Below, piece by piece: positions 10,003 through 21,711 of a DNA stretch of 64,000 bases. Position 1 is the first letter of the stretch. Each line of letters opens with the position of its first letter. This DNA is from Gracilaria domingensis. Taxonomy: Eukaryota; Rhodophyta; Florideophyceae; Gracilariales; Gracilariaceae. Where the stretch lies: the NCBI GenBank assembly GCA_022539475.1, contig VCMS01000039.1, positions 1 through 64,000 of the forward strand, in the 5' to 3' direction. A program made the translations under genes and the position numbers. The notes below the pieces were generated by a model, which was not told where the DNA came from, did no database searches, and saw only the letters and a program-made list of their open reading frames with translations.

Positions 10003-12110
10003 TTTTTCGGAGCAGGACCAGCCTGTCGTGGCCGATTCCCGTCCTGGGCACCAACTTGATGACCGTTCGCGGGTTCAACTCTTCCCTCCATATTCTGGCC
10101 TACCACAGGAGCGGCTTGATTCGCCATAGATCCACCACTCAAATGAACTGCCATTGCGTGCTTTGCGCCTTCGTAGGAAGTTCTCGGCACACGAGCTTGG
10201 TTCTCTGGGGAGAGAGATTCGAACTGAGCGATGATTTTCGACCTTTCCCGCGAAGGGAGCGTACACTGCGTTGAGATATGCCCATATTGGTAACATTCAT
10301 AACAGATAACTGGGGTCGAATAGTCCTGTGGACCTCTATCCACACGACTCTGCGGGGTGTTATCCCTCCATCCTGGGCGAGTAAATCTCATGCCACGACC
10401 TCCATAGGGAATTGGCGCTGCCGGAACCCGGTGTCCTTGCGCATAGAATGCGGGATCCGTTTCCGAAGACGGGACAGAGGTGGACGGGAGGTCAGAAGTA
10501 CCCATAGAGTCGGGGTTGCTACCGACGAGGTTAACGTTATCGTGATCCAGATTGGAACCATTCCCGTCAACATGGGCAGAAGAATAATCCGATTCTTCGG
10601 CGAAGAGTACCTTACGAGGTTTCGTTCTAGCTGGATGCCTAGCTCGGAGCGTGTCACCTTCGGCTTGGGCATACTGTACTAATTCCAGGTAGGTCATCTT
10701 CCTATTATTCTCCCGATGTCGGGCGACAAGTGCCCGTATTTGGGGATCCAACCCATCCACGAACAGGGAACATCTCTCTCCAGAGGAATGTACATTACCG
10801 CAGCGGTGGAAAGCCTTATTCAGGCGCGTTGAATAAGCTGTTTCCGTTTCTCCCGGACGTTGCTTCGTATCCCTTAAGGCGGAAGTCGCCTTTTGGATGG
10901 CATGACCAGTAGCATATGACCTTAGGAGGTAGTGTACCGCTTCGGGCCAACATGTAACTCCCCCTTCCGAGGCTCTTGACGATCCGCGGACGGAATTAAA
11001 CTGATCTTCTGCCAAACCTTTGAGGTAATACGGGAGGGCTACATACGCCTGGCCCTCGCTCATTCCGAGTATATCGGCTTCTTGAACAAACCTTGCGAGG
11101 AAGTCCAGGACCAGGATAGGGTCCTCTCCTGCAAACTCTCTCTTATTCAGAGTAACGCCGAGTTTTCGGATGTAGTCCCGGACCTTTCCGGTTCCCCTTG
11201 AGGTCCGAACTTCGGAAGTATCCTTAAGTCGATAATAGCGATATGAAAGCAACTTCCGATACAGCGGATTAGATGGCTTCAACTCCTTCAAGCCAGGGTG
11301 CTTCTTCCCCTTCTCCCGGGTGCGGATTGCTCCCTGAGAGGTAAAAGTAGCCTTGGACCGTGACTTCGATGAACCGGGACGCCGACGTCGGCTATCATCC
11401 GAAGAGTCGGAGGACGACGACGAGGACGAACTGTCCGAACTACTTCCGGAGTCGGAGTCAGACACATCCGAGTAATTACGGGAATCCTTCATGGACCTAC
11501 GACGGCTTCTCCTAGTGGATTGGCGAACTGAACTTTCGTTCTCCGAACTATTCCGCCCGGCGGCTTCTGCTTCCTCGTCCATCCGAATGGTGGCTTCGAG
11601 GGTGTCCAAGCATGCCTGGATCCGTTCCACGGCGGCTTGAGTATCCTCTAGTACGAGGCGGTTTTCCTCCACATAAGCCCTTGGGGAGCCGAAGCACTCC
11701 ATGAGTGAATTCATCTCCTGCCTCAGGATACGCACCTCTCCTGAGACGTCCTTATCTAGGAGTTTATAAACCTGTCGACGGAGTTCCTCGACTGACTCAA
11801 TGAGGGATATGTGGGCAGCGCTAGCAATACTAAGGCGAGTGCCCAGATTACTGTACTCCTGAGAGTCAAGTCTTTCCGGCGGTGCGGCAGAGGGTGTCTC
11901 CACGACTGGAACTTCCTCTTCAGGTTGTGGTACTGCCTGCGGAGGGAGTTCTATAATCTCCTGTCCATCAACTGATGCATTCCGGTTCTCGGAGTTGTCG
12001 CGATTACTTCCCGATCCAGGGACCGATATTCTCGACCGGGTACCACCTGACCGCGCAGGGGCATTCGAGGTAACCGATCTTCCTTTCGAGGACGTAGCTC
12101 GGCGTGGCAT
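9999..12110 (-). CDS. gag: Gypsy-A Gag polyprotein (703 aa)
   Basis: ATG at 12110, the first ATG in the frame, about 195 nt after the PBS. The N-terminal 90 residues are basic and disordered; a heptad-like helical part follows (about 90-140); an RS/acidic domain (RRSRRRS then a Ser/Asp run) spans about 195-255; the capsid-like gag domain follows (LVLDFLARF ... YYLKGLAEDQF); a CCHC zinc knuckle CYECYQYGHISTQC is at 603-616. The stop is TAG at 9999-10001 with the slippery site directly before it. The RS-type domain, like that of splicing factors, is unusual for gypsy Gag and is also present in Gypsy-B. Confidence 0.92.
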   Translation of the reverse strand: MPRRATSSKGRSVTSNAPARSGGTRSRISVPGSGSNRDNSENRNASVDGQEIIELPPQAVPQPEEEVPVVETPSAAPPERLDSQEYSNLGTRLSIASAAHISLIESVEELRRQVYKLLDKDVSGEVRILRQEMNSLMECFGSPRAYVEENRLVLEDTQAAVERIQACLDTLEATIRMDEEAEAAGRNSSENESSVRQSTRRSRRRSMKDSRNYSDVSDSDSGSSSDSSSSSSSSDSSDDSRRRRPGSSKSRSKATFTSQGAIRTREKGKKHPGLKELKPSNPLYRKLLSYRYYRLKDTSEVRTSRGTGKVRDYIRKLGVTLNKREFAGEDPILVLDFLARFVQEADILGMSEGQAYVALPYYLKGLAEDQFNSVRGSSRASEGGVTCWPEAVHYLLRSYATGHAIQKATSALRDTKQRPGETETAYSTRLNKAFHRCGNVHSSGERCSLFVDGLDPQIRALVARHRENNRKMTYLELVQYAQAEGDTLRARHPARTKPRKVLFAEESDYSSAHVDGNGSNLDHDNVNLVGSNPDSMGTSDLPSTSVPSSETDPAFYAQGHRVPAAPIPYGGRGMRFTRPGWRDNTPQSRVDRGPQDYSTPVICYECYQYGHISTQCTLPSRERSKIIAQFESLSPENQARVPRTSYEGAKHAMAVHLSGGSMANQAAPVVGQNMEGRVEPANGHQVGAQDGNRPRQAGPAPKN
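10002..10008 (-). promoter_or_regulatory. Putative -1 ribosomal frameshift site gag/pol
   Basis: The last gag codons read CCG AAA AAC TAG on the minus strand, giving GAAAAAC right before the stop. pol is in the -1 frame and is open across this point. It is close to the A-AAA-AAC class of slippery heptamers, with G in the first place. In Gypsy-B pol is also -1 relative to the end of gag. Confidence 0.65.
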
Positions 12111-12304
12111 ACTGCAGCTTGCCAACCGAACTCGGGGGCTATTACGCGAACAAGTGCGAGACTTCCAAACTGCAGCCAAAAAGGGGTGAGAGATCTCGTA
12201 TCACAACCAGGTGAACGGGGCCGCGACCTTCAATCTCCCAAAAAGGGAATTCCAAGTGTCCAGATTCCAAGCGACACAACAAACCCAGTTATGGTTCTCC
12301 ACCG

Positions 12305-12322
12305 TTCTAGGTCGGGAGACCA
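12305..12322 (-). other. Primer binding site of Gypsy-A
   Basis: Element-strand TGGTCTCCCGACCTAGAA, three bases inside the 5' LTR. It begins with TGG as expected for pairing with a tRNA CCA end. The identical 18 nt are the PBS of Gypsy-B. It is not the usual initiator-Met type (TGGTATCAGAGC); which tRNA pairs with it is not settled here. Confidence 0.75.
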
Positions 12323-12325
12323 AAA

Positions 12326-13316
12326 TGTAGAGCAAAACCCTGCGCTTGGCGCGATGGGGAATCTCCACTAGGATGTCCGTGTCCTACTCCCTGGATGAGA
12401 TAGAAACAGCGGCAGAACCCTCTGTCCGTGCTCGAGTCGCGAGACAAGCCGGGTGTAAGACCGGAGACGGTGACTGGATATACCTACAGAGGTGAGATGC
12501 AAAGAACGGTGTAGATCCAGAGGTGAAGTGTGATCCGAACCTGGAGAGATGGAGAAAAAGGGGACCGTGTCAACGGGGGGGGGAAGCTCACGGTGCAACC
12601 CACCGGAGCGAAGCTACGGACCGTGCCAACCGGCGGAAACAGGTCCGATAGCGGAGCGACGCACAAAGGCGTGCCAAAAATATACCCAACACTGGGGCGG
12701 AAGCAATACCTGAACCAGGTGAACGGGTGACAACAACAGTCACGAAAGTGAACAACAAAATACGACGACAACAACAAGGGACCGATACGACGGTAGATAT
12801 AACAAAGATTCCAGAGATGGCAAGATGCAAGCTTCCTAAGTGACCCTGAGGGGTAGTAGTGCCGAAACCAATCGTGGTTACTCTCCGAGGGGAGTGGTAA
12901 ACCTACGTAGGCAGCTATCTACTATAGCCCGATCCTGAACAGGACGCGACTCAGTTGTCCATTTACTCGTCGGCTCCAGGGTGAGATCACCCGAGCATAT
13001 ATACTATTACTACTACGGTATCTACAATGCACACCTCCCGAGGGTCATACACGTGGACGACCCACTGTCAGGGTGTGGGGTATTCCCCAACGGGCGTGGC
13101 ACAAATATCTAACTAGCCAGCTCCACCACGTGGCCTACTATCACACCCACTAGGCACTTCCCATGCAGGGTCTACCTATTAAGGGTCCAACCAAACCATC
13201 CCAACAATACCCAAAATTAAGGGGAGTTTTCATAACTTAGCCACGTCACCGGCCATCGGTACCATCTCATTATGAGAACCGTGATGCATCCGGTAGCGGA
13301 AAGCCGTTGCTCCACA
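12326..13316 (-). repeat. Gypsy-A 5' LTR (991 bp)
   Basis: Promoter LTR of the element, since gag lies inward of it on the minus strand. The TATA-like run is at about 12997-13004. The conserved stem-loop is at 12448-12464, in the predicted U5 part about 120 nt before the PBS. Confidence 0.93.
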
Positions 13317-13321
13317 GTACC
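13317..13321. repeat. Target-site duplication GTACC, right copy
   Basis: Directly after the CA end of the right LTR of Gypsy-A; matches 1007-1011. Confidence 0.93.
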
Positions 13322-13790
13322 CTCGTTCGGCGTACGACACTTACACCGTCGGATGCGGTTCCGCCCGGTGGTAGCATCTTCCGCCATCGAGACTCACTCT
13401 GTCCGGGCAGTTGAAGGAATCTGGGAGCTCCGCGATGCCGAGCGGGTCCGCAGGCCCGACGCACACGTCTGCGATCGCCACTTTGGCCGGACAGGGCCCC
13501 TCGGCGTCATCTAGAGGAACGCCAGCCAGTAGTGAGGCGCGAGGAGGGCGAAGACTCGTGCATGCGCGTGTGGGGCACAGCCTTTTCCAGCCGAGTAGTT
13601 CCAGTCGGGGTTCGGACTCTGCGTCGCACGCACTGACGCGAGGTCGTGCCATGGTGGCGGCGTCTGGCGCAAGCAGTAGTCGTTGCCCCCGTGGCGGTCA
13701 TGGTTCTCGCGGCGGTCGCGGTGGTACGCCTGGTGTCCGTGGCGGCATCTCAAAGACGCTCCCCACACCTGGGAAGCGCATCCCCTAGCG
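13322..13790 (+). pseudogene. Antisense accessory ORF of Gypsy-B, broken (right part)
   Basis: Continues the remnant at 2-1011. The frame reaching the insertion site meets TGA near 13411, while another frame is open from there to 13788 and codes a Ser/Arg/Gly-rich sequence ending with an RGG-rich patch (RGGHGSRGGRGG). RGG patches often bind RNA, but nothing else supports that here. Confidence 0.4.
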
Positions 13791-15212
13791 GACTTGTTAC
13801 CGCGCCCATACGGCGTCATTTAATAAAGATCAGTGTTTTTGTGGTGGCCATGATTGCATCTCCGAGCGGCACTTGGACTTCCAGAAACGGCGCGTGCTGT
13901 GGGAAGCGGTAGCGCTCTCCGAGTCTACACAACTCCGCTGGCAACAACGCGGAGAGCACGCTCGCCGTCCGTGCCGTGTGTCTCGCGTGCCGGCAGGCGG
14001 CGCAATCCGAAAATTTCGGTATTAGTCCTGGTCGGAGTGCATGCGCGCCACACGCTGTTGAGTAGCCAATTCAGTATACATTATTGCACTTAATGGCGTG
14101 CGCGTGCCAGCCAAAAAATTTCTAAATGTTTGACGGTGCAGAGAGTGCAAATCGGCCATTTTCAGCCCCTGAAACGCCGCCGTTCCGGAGATACGAGCCA
14201 AACACTGCATCGGCGTTTTTGACCCCGTACGGGCAGGCAATTTCCGCATCGATTTTTTTGATTCGCCTTGCAAGTAACCGTGCGCTGCGGCGTCGCGCGC
14301 TCGCCGTATACCGCCGTAGGGAGTATGCAGTGCGCTCGAATTGGGCAGCGCTGCACTCCGTGTACGCCTGGGTTCCAGCGCAGCTCCTTGTGCCGCTATT
14401 CCGTTCGTTACTTGGGCGCTAAAATTGGCATTCCAAGATCGGTGTATCCGTCTTGGTCAACGTGCGAGCGGTCGGTAGTGTCGGCCGTGCGTGCCGGTAC
14501 AGCCGTCCGGTGTAGATCTACCCTAGAGTAGAAGTAGTAGGCGCCCCAGAGGCTGTCGCTAAGTTAGCCCGTTCGGTTACTAGTGCGTTAGAGAAACGGG
14601 GTGCCCCCGAACTTTGGCGTAGTTCCCACCGATCGGTGTTTGTTCAACGCAGGGCGTGTGGGTACACAGAGCCATGCGGTGTTGCCACCGGGACCATATC
14701 TCCACGGAGGGGCGTTCAAGAAACGTCTACGAAGCCGTTCGGTGTGTCAAGCCTGGAAAGGGCGGGGGGAGACTATGTCAGTTCCCATACGGAGGACATA
14801 CTACATTGTAAACCCGCGCGTTGACTCCACTCCTCCTGACGTTCGTGGCGTTCTGTAGTTTACGAAGTTAGCTCAGTAAGCGCCGTGCGGAATTGTCGAG
14901 AGTACCGAACATCCATTCGAAGTCGGTGCCGTCTGAAAACCTCGGTTCGGCTTCACGGCGTTCCGAGCAAGCCTAGGAGGGATTAAAAAACCGTTCGGAG
15001 TTCAAGCCCCGTCCGGGGCGGGAAGAAACTCTGCCCAATTTCCGCGCGGGTTCCTTAATGGTTGAGGAGGTCCATGCGGTTGCTTGGACGAGACTAGTCT
15101 GTGCGTGAGATAGTTGTTAGAATGTCAGTAGTTAGCCGAGATTCCCTCTCTTCCAGAGCGCTAACGCTCGGAGCTCCAAAAGAAAGAGAAGGCAGTGATC
15201 CCCCCTCCTGCA
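13791..15212. other. Non-coding spacer of Gypsy-B
   Basis: Corresponds to the spacer of Gypsy-A between antisense ORF and pol. No gene recognised. A purine-rich run on the element strand (plus strand GATCCCCCCTCC near 15198) follows the chromodomain end. Confidence 0.5.
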
Positions 15213-18200
15213 TTAAGGCGACTGCGTTCGGCTTACGCGCTTCCAGTATCGCGCAAGAAAGTGCTGCGGGATGTTTTCCGGCGGTTCTTAGGAGTCACCT
15301 GCAGTACCGTATCCACACCACCGCACGCGGTAAACCATTCCGTGCGGAGGATCGTCAGCAATCCCGTGAGCGAGAATTTTGTCGAAAATCCCGGTAGTAT
15401 CCGAGAGGTGTCCTGTAGAGTCAGAAGCTCCAGTGGGAGTATTAGTCTGGTCCGAAACGCGCTCGTCAGCATCAGGGCCTTCCGGGTCGGCTTGTACGCC
15501 GCGCTGTCGTTCGGTTGTCACCGGTTGGGACCGGTTCCGAGCGGGAGCCAGGGTGACGCGGTCAATGCTGACGGCATCGTGTATACCGTCCACATCGATT
15601 GTCACCGTATCGTTCGTAGCCGAGACAACCTTGTAGGGCCCTGTTGTCTTTGGCAACAGCTTCCGCGACGTACGCTCATGCTCTTCGAGAACACCTCCGG
15701 TCGGAGTAGTCTTAGGACGGTCAAGGAAAACTTCCTCTCCCGCAGTGAAACGTGGAGTCACCCGTACGGCTTTGTCGAAGTTCTCCTTATACCTGCGTTG
15801 TGCGTTTGTGAGACGGTATCGCGCGGATTGAAGCGTAGCCTTTACAAGGCGTAGTGTGTAACGCTTCATCTGACCCGGGGTAGGTTGCGTCGGCGTAGCA
15901 GGATCCGTAGCGGAGCTTGGCTCGTCTAGAACAACATTCGGCGGAACACGGGTTAACGCCAAGTCGAATGGTGTGGTGCCCGTGCTTCGGTGAACCTGTA
16001 GATTGTATCTGTACGTAAGCGGTTGTACGTATGCGTGCCAGTTCGACTGGTGATCCGCAACGTAATGTCGCAAGCGTTGTAGTAGCGTACGATTGAACCG
16101 CTCGGCCTGGCCATTCGTCTGCGGATGGTATGCCGTTGTTGTGACGTGTTTCGTACCCAGCGAGGGACATACTTCCTCGAAGAACTTCGCGACGAATTGA
16201 AGGCCGTTATCGGTGAGTAGGTAGTTAGGGATCCCGTACGGATAGACCCAGTTCTCCAGAAATGTTTTGGCCACAACTGGAGCAGTGGTAGACCGTAGCG
16301 GGATAGCTCTGCAGAGCTTCGTGAACCGGTCGGTGATCACCAAAATGTATTCAGCCCCATTCACGGACTTCGGAAAAAGACCGAAAATGTCCATAGCCAC
16401 GAACTCGAGTGGGCCCGTTGCGGCAAAGAGCTTCAGTCTTTTCTGAAAACGGTGTCGTGTGCCGCGGACAGCAGCGCACGAGCGGCAATCACGAACGGTT
16501 TGGTATACATCATTGGCCATCTGTGACCAGTAGAAGTCCCTGCGGAGAGTGTTGTACATACGAGTTCTGCCCGGGTGTCCTTCCAAACGCGGATAGTGCG
16601 ATAGATAGAGAACGCGCGGAACAAGGGAGCGAGGCACTACCTTCTGTAGTGCTCCGTCCAGGGGGGAGCGGCGAATAAGTACTCCGTGGCGGTTAACGTC
16701 GAAGAGGGTAATACTGTTACCCACGTCTTTCCGTACAGACTTGCAGTACTCATCCTCAGCCTGAGCTCAAATGAGCTCTTCCAGAGTAACCGGTTGGACT
16801 TCCGTTTCCTCTTCTACAAAAGCCATAACCTCGGGGCATCCGATGGGTGCGTTCCCGTCGCACCAGTCAATAGCGACGTCCTTCAAGACCTCGCCGTCAA
16901 CTAAGACGTCTGCTATGAGGTCTTTGTCATCTTCTGCTCGGTTTTCAACCAAGAGGCAGGGAACCTCTTTGTCAAGAGGTGTCTGGTCCTCTCCGTCCGT
17001 TTGGATGCGTGATAGCGCATCGGGGGCCCGGTGTTTTATGCCCGGTCGCTGTACGATATCGAAGTAGTACTCCATCAGACGGAGACGCCAGCGAGCGAGA
17101 CGTCCAGAGGCGTCCGCCAGGTTGAGTATCCACCTCAGCGCATGGTGATCCGTTCGGAGGGTGAACCTGCCCATCTCCAGGTAGGGTCGAAGGTGCAGTA
17201 TTGCCCACACTACAGCGAGGCATTCCCGTTCGGTTGTAGAGTAAGCCCGTTCGGCTTTCGTCAATGAGCGACTCCAGTATCCGATTGGGAGAAGATCACC
17301 GTCCGGTTGCTTCTGTAACAAGACGCATCCGACTTGTTTGTCGCAAGCGTCGGTATCCAGAACGTACGGCATATCCGGGCGTGGAATAGCCAGGATAGGA
17401 GGCCGTATTAACCGGCTACGGAGCTCATCAAATGCTTCATATTCCGTATCGTTCAGTGTCTCGAAGTTGATGGGTTGGCCTTTCTCGAGTTTGCGGTTCA
17501 GAGGAGCCGCAATTCGGGCAAAGTTCTGCACGAAGCTTCGGAAGACGTTGCAGAGTCCCAAGAACGACCGGAGCCCCGTTTGGTTGGTGGGTAGTTTAGC
17601 CGCTTGGAAAGCATCTTGAGTCTTCGTACAGACCTGTAGCTTTCCTGGACGGATAACGTGGGCCCAAGTAATCTACAGTACCACTCAAGAAGTAGCACTT
17701 ATCCAGACGTATAGTTATTCCAGCCGATCGGAGGAGTGATAAGATAGTCCGAACATGGTCGTAATGTTCAGCGACCGTACGGGAGTAGATGATAACGTCG
17801 TCGAGATAGACCAACGCGTACTGCCATTTCACACGAGACAGTATGATATCCAGCGCTCTCTGTAAAGTCGCTGGTGCGTTCTTCAACCGGAACGGCATTC
17901 GGGTATACCGATACAGTCCGATGTGGAGATAAACGTCGTCTTATTCCGGTCGGCTTCATCCACTTCGGTCTGCCAATATTCTCTGTTGGCATCCAGGGTG
18001 AAGAATATCTTCGCGTCCCCCAGTGAATCGATACACTCGTCCATTCTCGGTAACGGATAAGTGTCCCGAACGGTAACTGCGTTAAGACGGCGGTAATCCA
18101 CACAGAAGCGGAGGCTGCCGTCCTTCTTTTGAGCGAACACGACCGGGCTAGCCCACCCGGCCGATGAGGGCTCAATTACACCCATCTCCAGCTGCTTGCT

Positions 18201-19355
18201 GACCTCCTTGCGTTCAAGTTCGCGACATGCAGGGCCCGCTCGGTATGGCATCTGGTAGATAGGTTTCGTACCAGGTTTCAATTGGATGCGGTGCTTCGCG
18301 GCAGCGATACGGCCTAAGTGGCCGTCCCACATATCTTGAAACGGTCTGAGCAGCTCGATAACCTTATCTCGTTCGGGTCGGAACTCGGAAGACAACTGTA
18401 CCTTTGAGGTCCAATCCTCTTCAATGCTCGTCGGTGGCTTCTGTCCGGTTGGGTCATCCGTGTCGGCATCGGAAAAAGACTCGGAGTTGGGGCCCCCATC
18501 CTTAGTTTCGTCGCTCCGAGACGAAAATAGCGGAGATATCAGAGCGATTGGAGATGGAAGGGCAAGTCCCACGATGGTGCCTTTATGTAGGCGTACCGGA
18601 CGGTCGGAAAAGTTAGCCATCTGAACATAGAAAGGAATATCCGGTCGGAGTTCCAGTACACCATTAGCAAGGAGAGTGAGCTCTTCTTTGTGTGCCGTGC
18701 GGTGATGTCCTTGAATAAACATGAGACCTGTGGCCTTGGAGGTTACCAGGACGTGAGATTCCGACATCGGGGGTATCATTACCGGGCGGGCAACGCGAAT
18801 TTTGTTTGAAGGCGTTGACCGGTCGGTAGTTGGAGTAGGGTTCTGAGAATATCCGGGCGGAGTTGTAATTCGTCCAGACGCGGATTGAATTGCCACTGGA
18901 TGTGTGTGGTGTAGCACGACAGTCCGTTTTGGAGGTAGTATCGCCAAAACATATCTGTCGATAAACGAGGTACCGAGGATGCAGCTGGCCGCAAGGTTAC
19001 TTGCTACCAAGAACGGTACCCGTACGTGCAGAGCTCCAATTCGTACCAGAAGAGGAACAACACCCAGAATATCCATCCGATTACGGGAGGCATCCCTAAT
19101 GTTCTTGACCTTTCGGGGTTGTAAGTGTGTCTTCCAGTGCGGCGGGAGATGCCGCTCATGAATGAGATTTAGACCAGCGCCAGTGTCGAGAACGCTCGTA
19201 AGTGGATACATTACCGATCGGGAAAAGCCGACGGAGAAATTCACTTTATAATGGACGCTGCTCATCAACATAACTGGCGTGGCCGACTCATACTCACCCA
19301 AAGCGTGTAAAAGCGACTGCTCGTCCGGATCGGAGGCAGGATCCGTACAGTTCAC
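15213..19355 (-). pseudogene. pol: Gypsy-B pol, broken (protease, RT, RNase H, integrase, chromodomain)
   Basis: Protease VLDTGAG and most of RT are in one frame (19355 to about 17940). A one-base loss just before the RT motif at about 17935 and a one-base gain in a C run at about 17663 shift the frame twice; catalytic YLDD lies between them. RNase H follows to an in-frame TGA at 16767-16769. Integrase with the D,D,E motif (ITDRFTK, TDNGLQF, QTNGQAERFNR) runs to 15288, where TAA replaces the conserved Trp of a fused chromodomain; chromodomain-like sequence goes on in frame to 15213. At least four lesions make a functional polyprotein unlikely. Confidence 0.9.
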
Positions 19356-19393
19356 TTCGGTGAGGCGCTTCGGCCCTGGAGGACGGTGGGCCT

Positions 19394-21636
19394 CTACGCG
19401 TCCTCCGTTCCGTTTTCCTGCTCCACTGTAGCGTTCTCTTCAACAACAATGACCGGTCGGGGAGCAACAGTGCCTCCCGCAGGAGCAGCGCGGACGGGAG
19501 TAGTCGAACGGACACCACTAGATATCCGAGTAAAGCTGTCACGGTTATAGTAACCCTCCTCCCGACGGAGGTGGTAGTTCTTCTCCCATGCGGCAAGCAG
19601 AGCTTCACGAACACCGTGCGGGATCCTCTTGCAATGATCCGGTTCTTTGGAAAGGCAAATCCGACACGGGCGATCCATCAGGCGCCCTTGAGAATGCGCT
19701 GGCTGCGCAGCCGTTTGGGGCATAATGGCAGTTGCCGTGCGGTAAGAGTCCGACCGCGAATAATTTGAAGGTGACGACGGCGTCGTCGGCACCGACGGAG
19801 CGGAGGTACCTTGCCCGAATGCAAGTACTGCTTCACCATCGTCCGAGTCCGTGGCGAAAGATTCCGTTTCGGTGTTCTGCAAGCTCAAGATCTTCCGTCC
19901 CGTGGAGCGGTTTGCTGCTGCCTTAGTTCCAGACGGACGCAACGTTGGCGTGTCAACCCGAACGGATTGACGTTTCGCCGAACGTTGCGTGTCGCCATAT
20001 GACTCGGCGTACCTCGCGAGCGCATCATAGCCAATAGACGGATGCGTCGTGAGATGGTTACGCACCTTCGCCCGTATGGAAGGCAGTACCCCTCCACAAA
20101 GAGGGACTTCAATCTCCGATCGGAGAAGACATTGCCGCAGCGGAGAGCCTTCGTCCACAGTTTCTGAGAGTATTCCGTTTCGGACATCCCAGAAGACTGG
20201 CGGTACAGAGTGACATCCTCATAGGCGTCAGCAATGACTTCATCCGTAGCGTACGTAGTCAACAAGAAGTTGACAACCTCCGAGTACGTACGGAGCATCT
20301 CACCCCGACGTACATCAACGGCGCCCGTTTCTCCCAGAAGCCTAGACTGGATCAAAGCATGAGCCGGTCCGGTCAGGTAGAATTGGAAGCACCAAAGTGC
20401 TGCTCCCTCGGACAGTCCGTTGTGCTTGCAAGCGGTCTTGAACCGTTGCAGAAAGTTCTAGACTGATATAGAATCCGCCCCGGAGAAGGAATGTCCCTTC
20501 ATCTGGACATTCAACTTCTTCTGGTAGCGCCCAATCTTGCGCGCTACCCTCGCATTGTACCGGTGACTGCGGTTGTCCAACCGATACGTACGGTAGTCCA
20601 CTACCTTGATGAACAGTTTGTTCAGCGGTCTGATGCGCCTGGGCGCAGCCTTCTTCGAACGGGAATGATGCCGATCGGAGCGGCGTTTGCGCGCAGAACG
20701 GTCCGAGTCCTCGTCACTGTCAGTTCTGGAAACGGCATCAGAACTATCCGAGCGGTCAGAATCAGTATCCGAATCGGAAGAGCGTCGTTTCTGTCTACGA
20801 CGACGTCGGTTCTTCCGGGCGCGGGGTCGATCCGAACCGGAGAAATCATCAGCTCTACCGCCCTTCTTGCGGCGGCCTTTTCTCTCGTCTTCAGAAGAGT
20901 CGTCTGAATCTCCGTTCGGGTCATCTCGATCAGGAACCGCCGGGAGGACAGGAGCCATGAGGGCACTCTGCTGGCCCCCTTCTGGGTGCGGCTCATTGTT
21001 CCGCTCGGCGGGTAAATAGTCAGCGGCTAAGTCCAGTCGGCCAAGCAAAGACTTGGAAAGGGGTGGCAACGTTGCCTTTGCCGTGTAAACTGCCGGTTGG
21101 CCTTCCTGATCACCTTCGCCAAATCCGATCAGTATCAACTGTTGTATAATCGCCTCGGCACTCTCGCCGACTGTCGGGTTGATTACTTCGGTCAACAACT
21201 CCGGAAGGCGTTCATGAAGATAACGCTCAACCCGAACGGGAACACGAGCTTCGATCTCGTTCTTCAGCTTGTAATGCCAGTAAGGCTCAAGCTGTTTCCA
21301 CAGTTCTGGAAGAGTCTTCGGTGTACGTTCGGAATCGTTCTGTCCGGTTGGAACAGAGAGTTGCGGAAGCGACTCTGCTCCGTCCAAACTCACTGGAGCT
21401 TCATTATTCCGGTCGGAAGAAGCGGCGGTGGCCCTAGAGGGCCTCGAGGACTTGCGCAAAAGTACCTCGGGGTTCTCCGTGCGGAAATCGGGGGCAGGTG
21501 CAGTGCCACAGGCACTTCGGCGGCCAACCGAAGCGGTATCCGAAGCGGTCTGCGAAGGAGGCTCGACGGACTGAGCCAATTCTTTTTCGACATCAACCCT
21601 TACGGTCGGTTCCACAGTTGCGTCACGTGCATTCAT
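19394..21636 (-). pseudogene. gag: Gypsy-B gag, broken
   Basis: ATG at 21636. The N-terminal 390 codons hold a basic, RS/Asp-Ser-rich region like that of Gypsy-A Gag. An in-frame TAG at 20458 falls at the start of the capsid-like domain, where Gypsy-A has Leu in VLDFLARF. The frame then continues to about 20090, where one extra G in a G run shifts it; the final part (to 19394) contains CRIC...DHC, a poor match to a CCHC knuckle. Confidence 0.85.
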
Positions 21637-21692
21637 CACGAGATATCTTCGTCAGATCGGTTGGTATTCCGTACGGAAAACACGAATCCCAC

Positions 21693-21710
21693 TTCTAGGT
21701 CGGGAGACCA
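21693..21710 (-). other. Primer binding site of Gypsy-B
   Basis: Same 18 nt as the PBS of Gypsy-A, one base inside the LTR end at 21712. Confidence 0.75.
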
Positions 21711-21711
21711 A

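Larger units (their letters stand above)
1012..13316 (-). mobile_element. Gypsy-A: complete Ty3/gypsy chromovirus-like LTR retrotransposon
   Basis: A 12.3-kb element with two LTRs (1012-2001 and 12326-13316), PBS, polypurine tract, gag, pol in protease-RT-RNase H-integrase order, a small separate chromodomain ORF and a long ORF on the opposite strand. Transcription runs on the minus strand, from the LTR at 12326-13316 toward 1012. The LTRs differ by about five substitutions and one base in a G run (8 versus 9 G), so insertion is recent. It is flanked by GTACC and inserted into Gypsy-B. gag and pol are intact; the antisense ORF has one in-frame stop. Internal length is unusually long for gypsy because of the 3.5 kb between pol and the 3' LTR. 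Confidence 0.95.
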
